A stretch of 38,295 nt of DNA from Hirudo medicinalis (GCA_011800805.1 MPNW01000524.1:1-38295), one strand, 5' to 3'; counted from the first letter of the stretch, positions 1 through 10,746 are shown. Notes: generated from the letters alone by a model not told the origin. Numbers and translations are program-made.

Positions 1-405
1 AAATCTCCAAGCCAACTACTCTTCTGGATGCGATGGCATTACGATATAATCCACCTAGAAATTGTGCTGAGGGACTTGCCCAACCACTCTGGCATATTTT
101 CAATTTATCTTCCAACAAGTGTGAGGCATTCCTTGATTGGAACACCACTCCATGTATTCTAATCGGCTACAATCGCCCGGCCATTTCTCTGCAAAATTGG
201 CCAGAAACATGTTTTTGAAAATGATGATATTCTTAATGTCTCGGACGACCCTTGGCAAAACGTCAGGCGACCCGCGACCCCCGTACAGAAGAGGGAAGCA
301 TCAGTACCTTAACGAGCTAATGCCCCACTCAATCCTACCGAAATTCAATTTCTATTTCACAAGTAAATTATTCAAAATACACTCAAAACCATACGATTAA
401 TTACA

Positions 406-696
406 TTACATCTCCATTAATTTGTAACCAATTAAATTGATTTCCAAGGATGTGCGTGTTATATGCGTGAGTCTAATTATAAAAACAGTTTGATCGTTTT
501 TTGCGGCCATTGCGTGTGATTTCATTGCAATTTTATCGAACATTGTCATGTTCTTATCGAAGCACCTGTCCATCATTCTGGTGCCAAAAGTCTCTGCCTC
601 TTTTTGTATCTTGATGTATCCTAATGTATCTCGAGGAAACAGTATAACATCATACTTGTCCATTAAAAGTATTATTACAGATAATTTATAAACCAT
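406..696 (-). CDS. Coding-like ORF, unrecognised
   Basis: A 96-codon ORF includes DVILFPRDTLGYIKIQK and EAETFGTRMMDRCFDKN. The amino-acid use is balanced and not made by a simple repeat, unlike most ORFs here. A possible donor (GACAG|gtgctt) falls inside it. I do not recognise a family. It could be an exon of a neighbouring minus-strand gene, or chance. Confidence 0.2.
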   Translation of the reverse strand: MVYKLSVIILLMDKYDVILFPRDTLGYIKIQKEAETFGTRMMDRCFDKNMTMFDKIAMKSHAMAAKNDQTVFIIRLTHITRTSLEINLIGYKLMEM

Positions 697-2163
697 AAAA
701 ATAATTTGAAAAAGATGAATTTATTCCTCGTGAAATGATTTCCCATGGTCATCCGTCCAAAGCTTCGAACGGGCGATGAAAATTTCTTATCTTTTTTTAA
801 ATAAAAAAAAAACAACAACTGCTTCTTCTTCTCAAGACAATCATGGTAAACAAACACAAAGACACACAAAACGATTGCCCGACAGCGTCAGAGCAACAAC
901 AATCATCGTCGGGAAAGAAACACGAAAATTATAAACACGATTCACGTGTCAAAAATCAGGAATCAAAACGCAGAAAGCAGGCTTTAAAATGAAACGTGCG
1001 ATCACGAGCTTCCATCACTCCAAAAACTTTCCGGTCTCGCAGCGTCTGCTTGCAGTCGAATTGTTGTCGACAAAGCAGCAGACGAACCTCACAACATTGC
1101 GACGGCAACTCCAAAAACGCCTCGTGATTTAAATCCATCATCATCACCAGTACCATCATCATCATAGAAAGGCAGAATGGAAATAAGCGAAAAAATCTAC
1201 GCGACTTGGGAACATCGGCGAATTGTTAGTCACTCGTCTGCTTCTGAAACTCCAAACAAATTCGTTTGGAAAGAATAAAAAACTCGCCTCCAACCGATTT
1301 GAAAGTGAAATGGCGGTCACAACGTCGCATGGAAATGATTTCAATGATTTAATTTCAATGATTTAATGTTTCGTTCGAATTTATTCAGAAAATGTGGACA
1401 TCGTGCGATGGCGTCAAGGGAAGCACTCGTTCAAGAAATCCACAACACTTAACCATTCAAATGACGAAGATAACAACAACATGAGCAACAACAACAACGA
1501 CGACGACGACGACGACAACAACGACAACAACAGCAACAACAACAATATCAAAGGGGACTATTTACAGCCTCTTGTATTAGTCACGTTTTAAAAATACACC
1601 TGGAAAAAGTGGTTCACGAAACTCGAAAATCCTCATCGATGCCTGACACACGGAAGCGAGCAAAATCAATTGATGGATGAGAAGATAATTTTGTTTTCTT
1701 CTGAGAAATTTAAATAAAATGTAAATAAACGTAAATAAATCTTTAATAAACTCTAAAAAATCCTAGCGAATTGAAGCTCTGTAAAACTAGCAAGAAACTG
1801 TTCAAGGAAACACGGCATTGGAATAATGAACTTATGAACCAAAATAAAAAGGAGGAAATTGCTTATATATTTCCAATCATATTTAGTAATATTTCATGAA
1901 CCAATAAAATCATATTTATGATCGAAAGTCATTCATCCATCTGCTGTGATTCAAATGCAACTGTAACTCAGTCATTACTTAAACCATGTTTGTAATACTT
2001 AACTCACGATAATTTCATGGAAAGTACAAACACAAACCTCAACAGCAACAGCAACAGCAACAGCAACAACAACAACAACTCAACAACAAAATCGTTCAAG
2101 TCAAAACAGGCTTCGTAACTTCGAGGGAACGTTGTAATTGCCACGATTGATTGAACATCCAAA

Positions 2164-2252
2164 GACAACAACCAACCAGACAACAACCAACCAGACAACA
2201 ACCAACCAGACAACAACCAACCAGACAACAACCAACCAGACATCAGCCAACA
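2164..2252. repeat. 15-bp minisatellite (GACAACAACCAACCA)n
   Basis: Five identical 15-bp units are followed by one degenerate unit (GACATCAGCCAACA). Near-identity of the units points to recent expansion. The 15-bp period keeps an ORF open in several frames (QQPTR repeats), which explains the ORFs here without a gene. Confidence 0.95.
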
Positions 2253-3415
2253 GACTCGACGACAACTCCAAATAGCGTCGTAACAGGTCCGAATAAAATT
2301 GCAAGTATTGCCTCAGTGTCCACCGATATTTCCAAAAAAAAAAAAAAAAAACTGCCCTCCGCTGATGTGAAAATGTCAGCTTCTCTCAACTCCCAGCACG
2401 TGGTGGCATCTTTCCTTGTGGAGCTGTTCCAAGATGTCTCTGGCAATCGCCAGAAAGACTCGCGTTCCGCGTGCCAAAGAAGCAATGTCAGTCACTCCCT
2501 CAATCGACGACGACATGATCGGACGTAACAAACGAGTTCAAATGAATGATCACATTTCAAAGCACAAAACCATCAATAAATCCGCACTGGAAAATACGAG
2601 GTGCACACAAAAACCGGCAACTGGTTGGAAGGAAATCCTTCGAATTGTTTCGAAAAGGACACGTGTCGAAGAAGAAGATTCAACGATGCGTGAACAAAGA
2701 CGCCAATCAACCGAATCAACCGATCGCGTTGTTGCTGAGGAGACATTGAATGTTCTTGAAAAAAATGAAAACAATGTGAAGACGATAAGTTAATGTTGCA
2801 AACATGAGGCTCATACAAAGTCCTTGTTTAAATGATGATGTTTTTAGTGGTTTGACGTCCTTTTGTGATATTGTCGTTGTTGTTGCAGTTGTTGAAGTTG
2901 ATCTTGTTGTTGTTGTTGTTGTTGTTGTTGATTTAAATTAGAAAAAACATGGCCGTTCGGAATTTCCTGGACAAAAAAGAATTCAACTCAAATGTTGTTA
3001 TTTTTTTTTAAAGAAATTACAAAGTTTTATAATATTTTAATAATTTAAAATCAACGGTTTAAATGAAAGAATTATTAATATAATTAATAATTAATTTATT
3101 TATTTAATTAATATACTCAATATAATTAATATAATTAATATGATTTAATTAATATAATTATTAATTATTTTATTCTTAATAATTATTAATTATATTACAA
3201 TTATTATATATATTACAATTATTTAATACCGTTATTATTAATGTTATTTTTATATTATTATTGTTATTTTTATATTACATTGTTATTTTTATATTATTAT
3301 TAGATTTAACTATTTCAACGAACCGATCATCGATTCCTTTCAATGAAATCCATTCTGAAATGCCTGTGCAACCATTTGACCCTGCAATTGAAGTGCAGTG
3401 ATTAATATTATGAAT

Positions 3416-3449
<34 letters not shown>

Positions 3450-3571
3450 TAAAATAATAATAAATAATAATAATAATAAAATAATAATAATTATTGTTAT
3501 TATTGTTATCATCATTGTCACCGTTATTATTATTGTTGTCAATAATATTATTTTTATTATTGTTATTGTTG

Positions 3572-3638
<67 letters not shown>

Positions 3639-4261
3639 TACACAACAAATCAATTAATGTAAATTTTTCGATTGAAAGTCCACAATGAAGCATCACTTTG
3701 ATATTCCGAGTTGTTCTGCAACTGACAGCAGAGAATAATTCCCTCTCAAATCAATAAAAAGAGAAATTCATCGATAAGAAACTGGAAAGGAGTTTATCAA
3801 TCAAAACAATCCTTGGATTTTCCACGGAACAAAGCAGAGTTTTCAGATAAATTTCTAATTCATCGTATAATTAAACGAACTGTCATTCTCCGTCGAATGG
3901 AATTCAACAATCATAATCATAATTACGATCAACGTTTTAAAAATTATAATATTATAATACTTATGAATGTCGTAATTATTATCATAATTTTTAATTGAAA
4001 TATTTCTCATTTGTTTCTCAATTGTTTGATTTTATAGAGTAAATAGATATAAATCTATAATATGAAACAGAGTGTTTATGTCTGTCTGTCCCAAGAACTC
4101 CTCCCAAATGGTGAACGGTAGCTGACTTGAAATTTGCACACGTCATTCTCTGCCATTCGTAGGTCGACTGTGTTACTTTCAATGTTCAACTTTCAAATTT
4201 TCCAACTTTCAGCTTTTCCTAAATGACATGCCAGCTTTAAACTCGAGAGCTACTGAAAACA

Positions 4262-4400
4262 AGGTCTAATATTTGAGACCTCGCTTCTCGCGATGGTGAC
4301 ACGGGTTCGAGTCCCGCTGCGGGAACATCGTCTTAATTGCCCAGTTCTTTGGGGCGGGTAGCTGGCTGTATTCGAAGGACGTGTATAATAATAAAATTAA
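4262..4400 (+). mobile_element. tRNA-like SINE head
   Basis: A strong B box is present (GGGTTCGAGTCCCGC), with a T-arm stem CGGG/CCCG around TTCGAGT. Upstream GCTTCTCGCGATGG is anticodon-arm-like, and downstream a tRNA-unrelated body runs into ATAATAATAAAATT. There is no complete acceptor stem, so it is a SINE or tRNA relic and not a functional tRNA. It lies just beyond the poly(A) signals of the Musashi-like gene. Confidence 0.5.
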
Positions 4401-4477
4401 TTATAATGATAAGAAATCAGTTTGACTGGCGAAGCCGGTTTAAAAAAGTTTTAAGTAATTACATTAAATATAAATAA

Positions 4478-4483
4478 TTTATT
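4478..4483 (-). promoter_or_regulatory. Poly(A) signal AATAAA, distal
   Basis: A second AATAAA, 28 nt beyond the first, about 80 nt after the stop. Either could direct cleavage of the Musashi-like transcript. Confidence 0.45.
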
Positions 4484-4505
4484 CATAAATATTTTATATT
4501 TATAA

Positions 4506-4511
4506 TTTATT
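4506..4511 (-). promoter_or_regulatory. Poly(A) signal AATAAA, proximal
   Basis: A perfect AATAAA on the minus strand, about 50 nt after the stop codon of the Musashi-like gene. With the copy at 4478-4483 it suggests a very short 3' UTR. In such AT-rich DNA the hexamer can occur by chance, so the call rests on its position. Confidence 0.5.
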
Positions 4512-4561
4512 CGTAAAATATTTACAAATTCATCGGATAGGTTTTCAAAAATAAAGACATT

Positions 4562-4692
4562 TTAACCAACTTGAAAAGCAGGGATGGATGAAGGACTGTT
4601 GGACTGAGAGTAACCAATAGGAACGGGGGATGGGTGAGCTATGTAGGATGTGCTGTTCATGTGGTAGCCATTGGAAACTGGCACTCCTATGA
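4562..4692 (-). CDS. msi: Musashi-like exon 12: C-terminus and stop codon
   Basis: In phase with exon 11 this reads IGVPVSNGYHMNSTSYIAH, PSPVPIGYSQSNSPSS and IPAFQVG, then TAA (residues 346-387). NGYH recalls the conserved C-terminal TNGYH of vertebrate Musashi, although here 34 residues follow it. The acceptor (attattaccag) lies in ATT-rich sequence with a poor pyrimidine tract. The other frame is also open and gives a less typical peptide; I prefer this one for the phase match and the NGYH motif. Confidence 0.85.
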
Positions 4693-4811
4693 CTGGTAAT
4701 AATATTAATAATAATTTTAATAATAGTGTTTATTAATATTGTAAATGTAATAATATTAATAATAATGTTTATTAATATTGTAAATGGTTTCACATTTCTA
4801 ATCGTTTTAGC

Positions 4812-4890
4812 ATTTCTAGCCCGCTAGCCGAAGTTGTTAAGGCTTTTGCTTTGGTGCAGCTCTGTTAGGAGTTCAAATCCTAACCTAACG
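4812..4890 (+). mobile_element. tRNA-like repeat head in intron 11
   Basis: CTAGCCGAAGTTGTTAAGGC resembles an A box and D arm. TTAGGA-GTTCAAA-TCCTAA is a 6-bp T stem with a 7-nt loop and a good B box. The acceptor ends do not pair, so it is not a functional tRNA. It is most likely the head of a tRNA-derived SINE; it differs from the element at 31700. Confidence 0.45.
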
Positions 4891-5009
4891 CATGAGTTTC
4901 TATAAATATTGTTACAAGCTTTCTACATAAATCCAATTTCTCTAAAAATATAAGCAGCGTGCATGGTAATCAATGTTCCCAGTGTCCTTTTACTTATTCA
5001 TTGCACTCT

Positions 5010-5114
5010 CCACCCATCCATCTATCCTTCCATCCATCATCCTTCCTACCACCCATCCATTCTTCCATCCGTCATCCATCCATCCTTCCTTCCATCCATT
5101 CACCCATCCATCAA
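5010..5114. repeat. CATC/CTTC tetranucleotide array in intron 11
   Basis: An imperfect run of CATC, CTTC and CACC units immediately precedes, on the plus strand, the end of exon 11. On the minus strand it is GATG/GAAG-rich and lies about 20 nt downstream of the exon 11 donor. Confidence 0.9.
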
Positions 5115-5132
5115 GCATTCATTGGTCCTAAC

Positions 5133-5407
5133 TGAAATCTGCAGGTGGATTATAATCAAGCAGGGAGAGGATGGGCGGGGTTTGCACCGGGCTTTGTATT
5201 GGGGGCCTCTGGAAGACGAGGGACTGTTCCGTCCTTGGGCTGACCAGTTCTGACTGTGGAGGCAGTAGGGAAGAATTTAGCGGACTCGCCGGCACCAGAG
5301 CTCCAGTGAAGTCCGCCGTGTGACTGAGGAAGTTGCCGGGTACCGGGTGGAGCATTCGACCGGTAGAGCCGTTGACCGCGGCAGGGATTAAGGTGTAGCC
5401 CCTATCC
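5133..5407 (-). CDS. msi: Musashi-like exon 11: Pro/Ser-rich C-terminal region
   Basis: This is the longest exon, 275 nt. It is open for 91 codons and starts [18 protein letters not shown]. It then carries [38 protein letters not shown] and [13 protein letters not shown] (residues 254-344). It is Pro/Ser/Leu-rich with no folded domain, like the C-terminal regions of Musashi proteins. The base composition is much more GC-rich than the surroundings, as expected for coding sequence. The acceptor is cacgttcaag (weak tract). The donor TTCA|gttagg is weak but has the right phase for exon 12. If it is not used, TAG follows at once, giving an end at ...PPADFS. Confidence 0.8.
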
Positions 5408-5572
5408 CTTGAACGTGATTGGTTGCGTTAAATATTTAGTATTCAATCTTCTTACAGCCGATTAATCTTCAGTGGAAATTATTTGGAACGTCTGATCTTA
5501 TAATTTATTTATGATCTTGTAATTTATTTATGAAGTCCTTGACATTCTCTCAGCTTATTTCGATTTGGCAAC

Positions 5573-5600
5573 ACGAAGGAGTTGCTGGTCTGCGTGTTGT
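5573..5600 (-). CDS. Possible extra 28-nt exon between exons 10 and 11
   Basis: This is an alternative way to repair the frame between exons 10 and 11. It has a fair acceptor (aactcattcttag), and its 28 nt would turn phase 1 into the phase 2 that exon 11 needs, adding about ten residues (DNTQTSNSFV). The donor TTCGT|gttgcc is poor. I list it only as a competing model to the shifted exon 10 donor. Confidence 0.2.
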
Positions 5601-5710
5601 CTAAGAATGAGTTATGAAATGATCTTGATTGAAAAGAAGGATTGTAAATTATGGTGAATAACGATATTAATTATAATATTAATTATAATATTAATGCCTG
5701 TGTTCGTGAC

Positions 5711-5778
5711 GGTGATGATGACGATGATGATGATGATGATGATGGCGATGGCGATGATGATGATGATGATGATGATGA
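5711..5778. repeat. GAT/GAC trinucleotide repeat in intron 10
   Basis: A nearly pure GAT run with a few GAC and GGC units. On the transcribed strand it is (ATC)n starting about 13 nt after the exon 10 donor. Confidence 0.95.
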
Positions 5779-5791
5779 CCAGGTGACTCAC

Positions 5792-5872
5792 CTGTTTGAT
5801 AATAATAACTCGGCATGGCAAAGCTTCTACCGCAACTCAGTAATGTTGGCGTAAATGCCAAAGAGAACACAC
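5792..5872 (-). CDS. msi: Musashi-like exon 10: aromatic segment after RRM2 (donor uncertain)
   Basis: In phase with exon 9 it reads VFSLAFTPTLLSCGRSF then AMPSYYYQT (residues 226-251). GRSFAMPSYYYQ resembles the SRSYTGLAPGYTYQFP stretch of vertebrate Musashi-1. The acceptor (tttgttgaag) is weak. The donor CAAACAG|gtgagt is perfect but leaves phase 1, whereas exon 11 needs phase 2. A second donor 4 nt further on (GGTGA|gtcacc; exon then starts at 5788) gives phase 2 and reads ...YYYQTGE-DRGYTL. The peptide is believable; the exact 3' end of the exon is open. Confidence 0.66.
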
Positions 5873-5992
5873 CTTCAACAAACATTAATTTTGTTAATAA
5901 TTAATTTTTAATCTAGCAAATTAATGTAATAAACGTAATAAAATCATTGTAATATCATTATAATTATTATAATTAAAACTCGAAAGACTGAC

Positions 5993-6050
5993 TTTTGGAT
6001 GGTGTCTGTGATGTCATTAATTCTTTTGGCAGTGCCTTTTTGCATTCCAC
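5993..6050 (-). CDS. msi: Musashi-like exon 9: end of RRM2, VECKKALPKE motif
   Basis: This 58-nt exon encodes VECKKALPKELMTSQTPSK (residues 206-224). VECKKAQPKEVM at this place is nearly invariant in Musashi, so this exon settles the family; Gln is Leu and Val is Leu here. The acceptor is tactttatttccag and the donor is CCAAAA|gtcagt (phase 1). If the donor is not used, a stop follows after six more codons, giving a protein that ends just behind RRM2. Intron 9 is only 120 nt. Confidence 0.93.
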
Positions 6051-6682
6051 CTGGAAATAAAGTATCTATTTGAAGTGCACGAAGAATAAAAACAAAACAA
6101 ATTCCTTTAATGAATGAATTAAATTTTAACAAAATTAATTACGTAATATGGTGAGGCCATGTCAATTATGTTAAGTAAGCAAGCATGGCAATCGAAATGA
6201 ATCCACATTGTGATCGGCTGTCAATCGTGGAATCTGCTATTTTTCGGCAGAGATTTTGAAATTGTTGAAAAGTTGTTTCGACAAAAAGCTTATTTTATCC
6301 ACGAAAGGTTTCTGAGGTTGAGCTTCAAATGACTTGGAAATTGGTTCCACGCATCATAACAGCGATCTTCAAATTCAGTCCACATTTGAGGCTCGTGAAA
6401 ATACGAGCAACATTGAAACTGGACTTTTACAATTTTGCAATTTTCATGGAATATTTTATTGAAAAGCACCGAAACTGAACTGAAGAGGATGGAATTATTC
6501 ATGGACGTTGTTTTTAGAAATTGGAGACGACATGAGGATGGATTGGACGACTAAACAGAGCAAGACAAAAGATGTTTTCATCAAATAAAACTTAATGATC
6601 ATCAAAACAGCCCAACGGAGAGCAACTAAACGGCTGCTTTAAGTGATAGTGGATGTTGTTTTAGTTGTCCAATAAAAATTTT

Positions 6683-6732
6683 ATGCCCCCTAAACTAGCT
6701 GCCCATAAGTACAGGGGGCATTCAGCTGGGCA
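6683..6732. other. Interlocking GC-rich inverted repeats in intron 8
   Basis: ATGCCCCCT (6683-6691) pairs perfectly with AGGGGGCAT (6713-6721). TGCCCA in its loop (6700-6705) pairs with TGGGCA beyond it (6727-6732). The arrangement is that of an H-type pseudoknot. It stands out in AT-rich intron sequence but may be chance. Confidence 0.4.
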
Positions 6733-8821
6733 TATCAACTACAGTACTCCAATTTCGTAGGCCATGATGACATCGGAGAACCTTGGATCCACCCGAGCAT
6801 CGTCTTATGCGTCCATTATGGAAGGATCCCCTTCTCGAGAACGCTAAAATTGAATGCGCTCAGTATGGCGCTTAAACATTGAACACGTGCTCCGGCGCCG
6901 ACATTAAACATGTTTATGGCTCTCACGATTGAAACAATTCCAGACAATTCTAGTTTATTGTGAATATTTTCACAGAAAATTGAGGATCAATGAGCTGTTT
7001 GCATTTGCTACGTCGAAGTCATCTTTCTGCTCAGCGGTTCTTTCGCTGTGAATTGTTCGTAAAAATATTTGTAGTCTTGTTTCTTGTCTTGCAAGCTTTG
7101 AGTTTCGAACATAATGAAAGCAACAATCCATTGAAAGTTGACGATCGGAAGGTGACCTTTCAAATTGTAAATTCTCGTTCCAACGCAAACTTCCAATAGA
7201 AACACATACAAACACACACACAAGCACACACACAAGCACACATACAATCACACACGTCCATCCAGTAGAGAGTATTAGGCAAATGAGACTCTATTGCTGT
7301 AGTTCTGTTTCTGCCGTTGGTTAGTTCTGAAAGACTATGACGAAGGACCCGTCATTCCTGTCAGACGAGTGAGGTACTCTTTTTCATCATTTTCCTTAGA
7401 ATCAACTTCCAACAGAACCATCAGTCACCGAAAGTTCCCATTGAATGGAAGCGGAAAGCGACCAACTGCAGCATCGTCGGGATGCATGCACACGATCCAT
7501 CAAAGAGCAGCCACTGGACAGGAAAATCTGGAAAAATGAATGAATGAACGAAGAAGAAGAAGAGGCGTGCACTCGATCTCGTGCGGATCTCGGCGACATC
7601 GGATAATGATTCAAACTTTGACGCACGGAAAATGTTTAATTCAACCTTCTTCGCTTCCTTCTTTTCTATTTTTTCAGCTTCAAATCAATCTTAAAACGAC
7701 AAGCGCCAGGAATAATCTCGGATAATTTAGCGCTGCCAGAATAACCTTTGACCTTCCTTGACCTGTCACCTCGGTCCCATTTGTTATTATGGGGTGGAAA
7801 ATGCCCGGTACAAGATAAAAGGACTCCACTTATAAATCCATGCCTCACGGATGTGGTGCTGAGGAATTATGTGGATATGAAATGGATTGCTTCCTAAAAA
7901 GAGAACTGGCGATGCTTAAATTGTCGAAATTATGTCTACACCAAAATCGTACGTTGACCTTTCCAAGACCTTGAGAAACCTTGGAAAGGACATCCAAGTT
8001 TCCAGGTTCTCCGGTCGCTATCACTTTCATGTCACGTCGTGTAGTTTGTCACTCGCAACTTCATTAACAAGTCGAAAAAACAAATCAAACCGTTGAATCT
8101 CGTGCCGAGTGAAATGCGATACTTAATTACATTCATAATTACATTCATTTTCACGTTCGTGAAAAAAACCATTTAATCATTCGAGAAGAATTTTTATCAA
8201 AAGAGATTGTAAACAAAAAGTTTTCATTCGCTCGAAGTCGGTCCAAATACATCAGTGCCGAACTAAGGAAGGTTAAGGAAGGAGAAAGAAGATTGCACGA
8301 GATAATCAATAGACTGAACCATGGCTCTTCAAAGGCTGGAAATTCTCAGCTTGATGGCGTTTGTGCACACACACGCACACTCACAAAGCTTAGACAAGCC
8401 GACCAGTAACACGGACCTTCATCTACTCAGGTGATCAGTCCGCTCCACCCCAAGGACCTTGGAGGATCGGCATTTCAGACATCCACTGCCGGCAGGGCAA
8501 AATCTAAAGCGATCGAATGTTGTCGTTGGCAAAAATGAATGCGAAAAACATACCGACGATAAAGGACTGGCAAAGTTGGCTTCTAAAAAGCTGTGAATTG
8601 CATCGCTAATGAGTCTGAATGTCGATGGATTAACTACGAATGCACTCCGCCGAGGGAGGGTGGAGGAGCTGTAAATGGAGGTCGAGGAAGTCGATGAGTG
8701 ACATTTTTCAACTTCCATTTGTGTCGTCCGAGAAGCGATTGCCGAAATCATAAAGGATTGTGATCGATAGATTGCCTTCGGTTACAACACCGTCGCCATC
8801 ATCCTCGACCATCATTTTCAT

Positions 8822-9098
8822 CATCGCTATCAACCACCATCATCATCATCATCGTCGTCGTCGTCGTCGTCATCATAACGACTTCCGATATCATCATTAT
8901 CATCATCATCATCATCATCATTATAGCCATAACCATCGTTATCTATTACATAAATTCATTCATATTCATTCCCAGTCAATCAATCATTCATTCCATTCAG
9001 TAGGTATAATCATCATCATCACTACAACTACAATCATCTTCACCTTCATCATTATCAATACTACACAACATCATCATCATCATCATCATCATCATCTG
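8822..9098. repeat. CAT/CGT-rich trinucleotide repeat region
   Basis: Several runs of CAT with CGT and CAC interruptions, broken by unique AT-rich pieces. It creates a His-rich ORF on the plus strand that I do not regard as a gene. Confidence 0.9.
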
Positions 9099-9160
9099 CG
9101 TCATCGACGTTCGTTTTATCAGCTGTTTTAATTATACACGTCAGGAGTGGTTCGTTAGGA

Positions 9161-9257
9161 ATGAATGGATGAGTGAGTGAGTGAGTGAGTGAGTGAGTGA
9201 GTGAGTGAGTGAAGGAAGGAACGAATGAATGAATGAATGGATGGATAAATGAATGAA
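9161..9257. repeat. (GTGA)n then (GAAT/GGAT)n tetranucleotide arrays
   Basis: An uninterrupted GTGA run of about 45 bp is followed by GAAG, GAAT and GGAT units. Adjacent arrays that differ by one base suggest one tetranucleotide array that drifted along its length. Confidence 0.95.
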
Positions 9258-9762
9258 ACCCAAGCAGAGTTCGACGTCCTGCCGAAGAAACGAGTGTTTT
9301 GAATGTTTTGAATGCAACGATATCGAGAGACAGACACGAACGACATTCACCGGTTCACACATCTTGTCGTGTGCGTCCTCCTCTTGTCGGCGCCATAAAA
9401 TAATTCCACACTCGGAATAGATTCAGCCCCTGGAAGAACTGGAGGTTCAATAACTCAGGCAGTGCATCCGAGAAGCAGACAGGCATGAAGAGGTGAATTC
9501 AGTTCACGGGGCATTGATTCACTGCATGGGACTGACCACATTTGCATAAGCCGCCCGTGTACTAGCGAATTCTTGCTTTAGTTTCGGTACAAATGTTTAT
9601 GGCATCGGCAGGCCATTGTAGTCATTACAGGCGGTCCATGGTGATTTAAGTGTTCTCTTAGGCAGCTTTCACGTGATTGTTCCTTGCAATTGTTTGAAAG
9701 GCACGTCCCTCTCTGTGTTTCTCTATCTCACATAAGAATGAGTGAACATTAAGATATTACTC

Positions 9763-9797
<35 letters not shown>

Positions 9798-10663
9798 AGT
9801 GAATATCATAAGTTGAAAGAATTGAGAAATGGCTTAAAAAAATGTTGTATTCGATGAAGTAAAATTTTGAAGACAAAAATTTGAGGGAAATTGGAGTGCA
9901 ATTTTGAAGCTCGAACAGAAAGTGGGTTCTTCTCCGACAATCCGTTTGGCGCTCATCGGTTCCACAAAGAAATGTGCGTGTGTGTGGCGCGTAAATGTGA
10001 TGGAAAGTTCTCTCAGCACTGCCATCAATTTTTCTTATGAATGGTTTCCGTAATGAAACTGCGAGTCGAATAGGAGATCAAGCACCCGGCATGTCAGTCC
10101 AGAAGGATTTCTCGAGGCATCAATCAACGCTCTCACCAGGGATCGATGATGGGAATCAATCCGTCCGTCGGTCCGTCCAACCATCCTTCCGTCCATCCGT
10201 CCATCCGTCCGTTCGTCCGTCCATCAATCCATCCTTTATTTCATGCCAACTAATGATTTATGGACTCAGAAGCCACGACAATGAGCCCAGGTTGTGAATG
10301 TCACCGCTTGTATATTTCATATTCTTCTCTTGGCTGAAACATGCTTAATCGAATTTCAAGGACAACGTTCATTCGTCAAGAAGAGGGAACGAAAAGCCTG
10401 TAACTGTCAGATAGTTCGTTTGGGTTGGTTAAGTTTTCAATTTTATAATTTTTCTTTTTTTTTTAATTTCAGGATTTGAAAGTTGGAAATAACAGAAAAC
10501 GATTGAGAGAGAGTTATTGGGAATTAAGTAGAATCGGAAAATAATAATAATAATTATTATTAATAACAACAACAACAACAAAAACAATAATAATAATAAT
10601 AACAATAATAAACACTTCTTGAATGCATTCAATGATGACATTGTTTGAAAGTTTGAGTCTGAC

Positions 10664-10746
10664 CATTTTGTTGTTCACTTCATGGAAGGGTTTGTGGCAG
10701 ACTTGCTCAGCAACGTCCTCGTTCTCAAAGGTCACAAAGCCAAAAC
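10664..10746 (-). CDS. msi: Musashi-like exon 8: RRM2 RNP1 and C-terminal half
   Basis: This 83-nt exon encodes [16 protein letters not shown] then [11 protein letters not shown] (residues 179-205), completing the RNP1 octamer RGFGFVTF. It matches [26 protein letters not shown] of Musashi RRM2, with two unusual residues (HKP for the usual EIH). The acceptor is tgtttttctttcag and the donor is AAAATG|gtcaga. It sits at the 3' side of the 7.35-kb intron 7. Confidence 0.96.

Larger units (their letters stand above)
1..4477. other. 3' flank of the gene: repeats, no identified gene
   Basis: No exon of a known protein was recognised. An AAC/GAC run lies at 1472-1546, a CAACAG run at 2041-2090, a 15-bp minisatellite at 2164-2252, and TTG repeats at 2871-2930. 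AT-only sequence (TTAATTAATA type) fills 3060-3300, and AAT/ATT runs lie at 3416-3488 and 3574-3637. The ORF at 406-696 (minus) looks somewhat coding-like (listed separately). Confidence 0.7.
6051..10663 (-). other. msi: Intron 8 (about 4.6 kb)
   Basis: No other gene is seen. It holds a GC-rich inverted-repeat pair at 6683-6732, a CA-rich run at 7201-7255, a CAT/CGT-rich stretch at 8822-9098, GTGA/AATG arrays at 9161-9257, (ATT)n at 9764-9796, a GTCC/ATCC array at 10158-10235 and AAT/AAC repeats at 10541-10612. Confidence 0.8.

Noticed and set aside
2151..2793. Plus-strand ORFs with QQPTR repeats and a Lys run
   Set aside because: The repeat is the 15-bp minisatellite and the Lys run is an A-tract; the remaining parts show no known motif.
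3408..3696. Poly-Asn, poly-Ile and poly-Leu ORFs
   Set aside because: Translation products of AAT/ATT microsatellites; no splice sites or conserved residues.
4262..4340. A functional tRNA gene
   Set aside because: The T arm is good but there is no pairing acceptor stem and no proper D and anticodon arms; a tRNA-derived repeat explains it.
5944..6132. Minus ORF over exon 9 in another frame
   Set aside because: The frame giving VECKKALPKE fits Musashi and the phases of exons 8 and 9; the other frame is a shadow crossing the acceptor.
8419..8751. 110-codon minus ORF in intron 8
   Set aside because: Ser-rich, without conserved motif or phase-compatible splice sites to exons 8 and 9.
8760..9131. 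His-rich 123-codon ORF
   Set aside because: Encoded by CAT repeats; no sign of a gene at either end.
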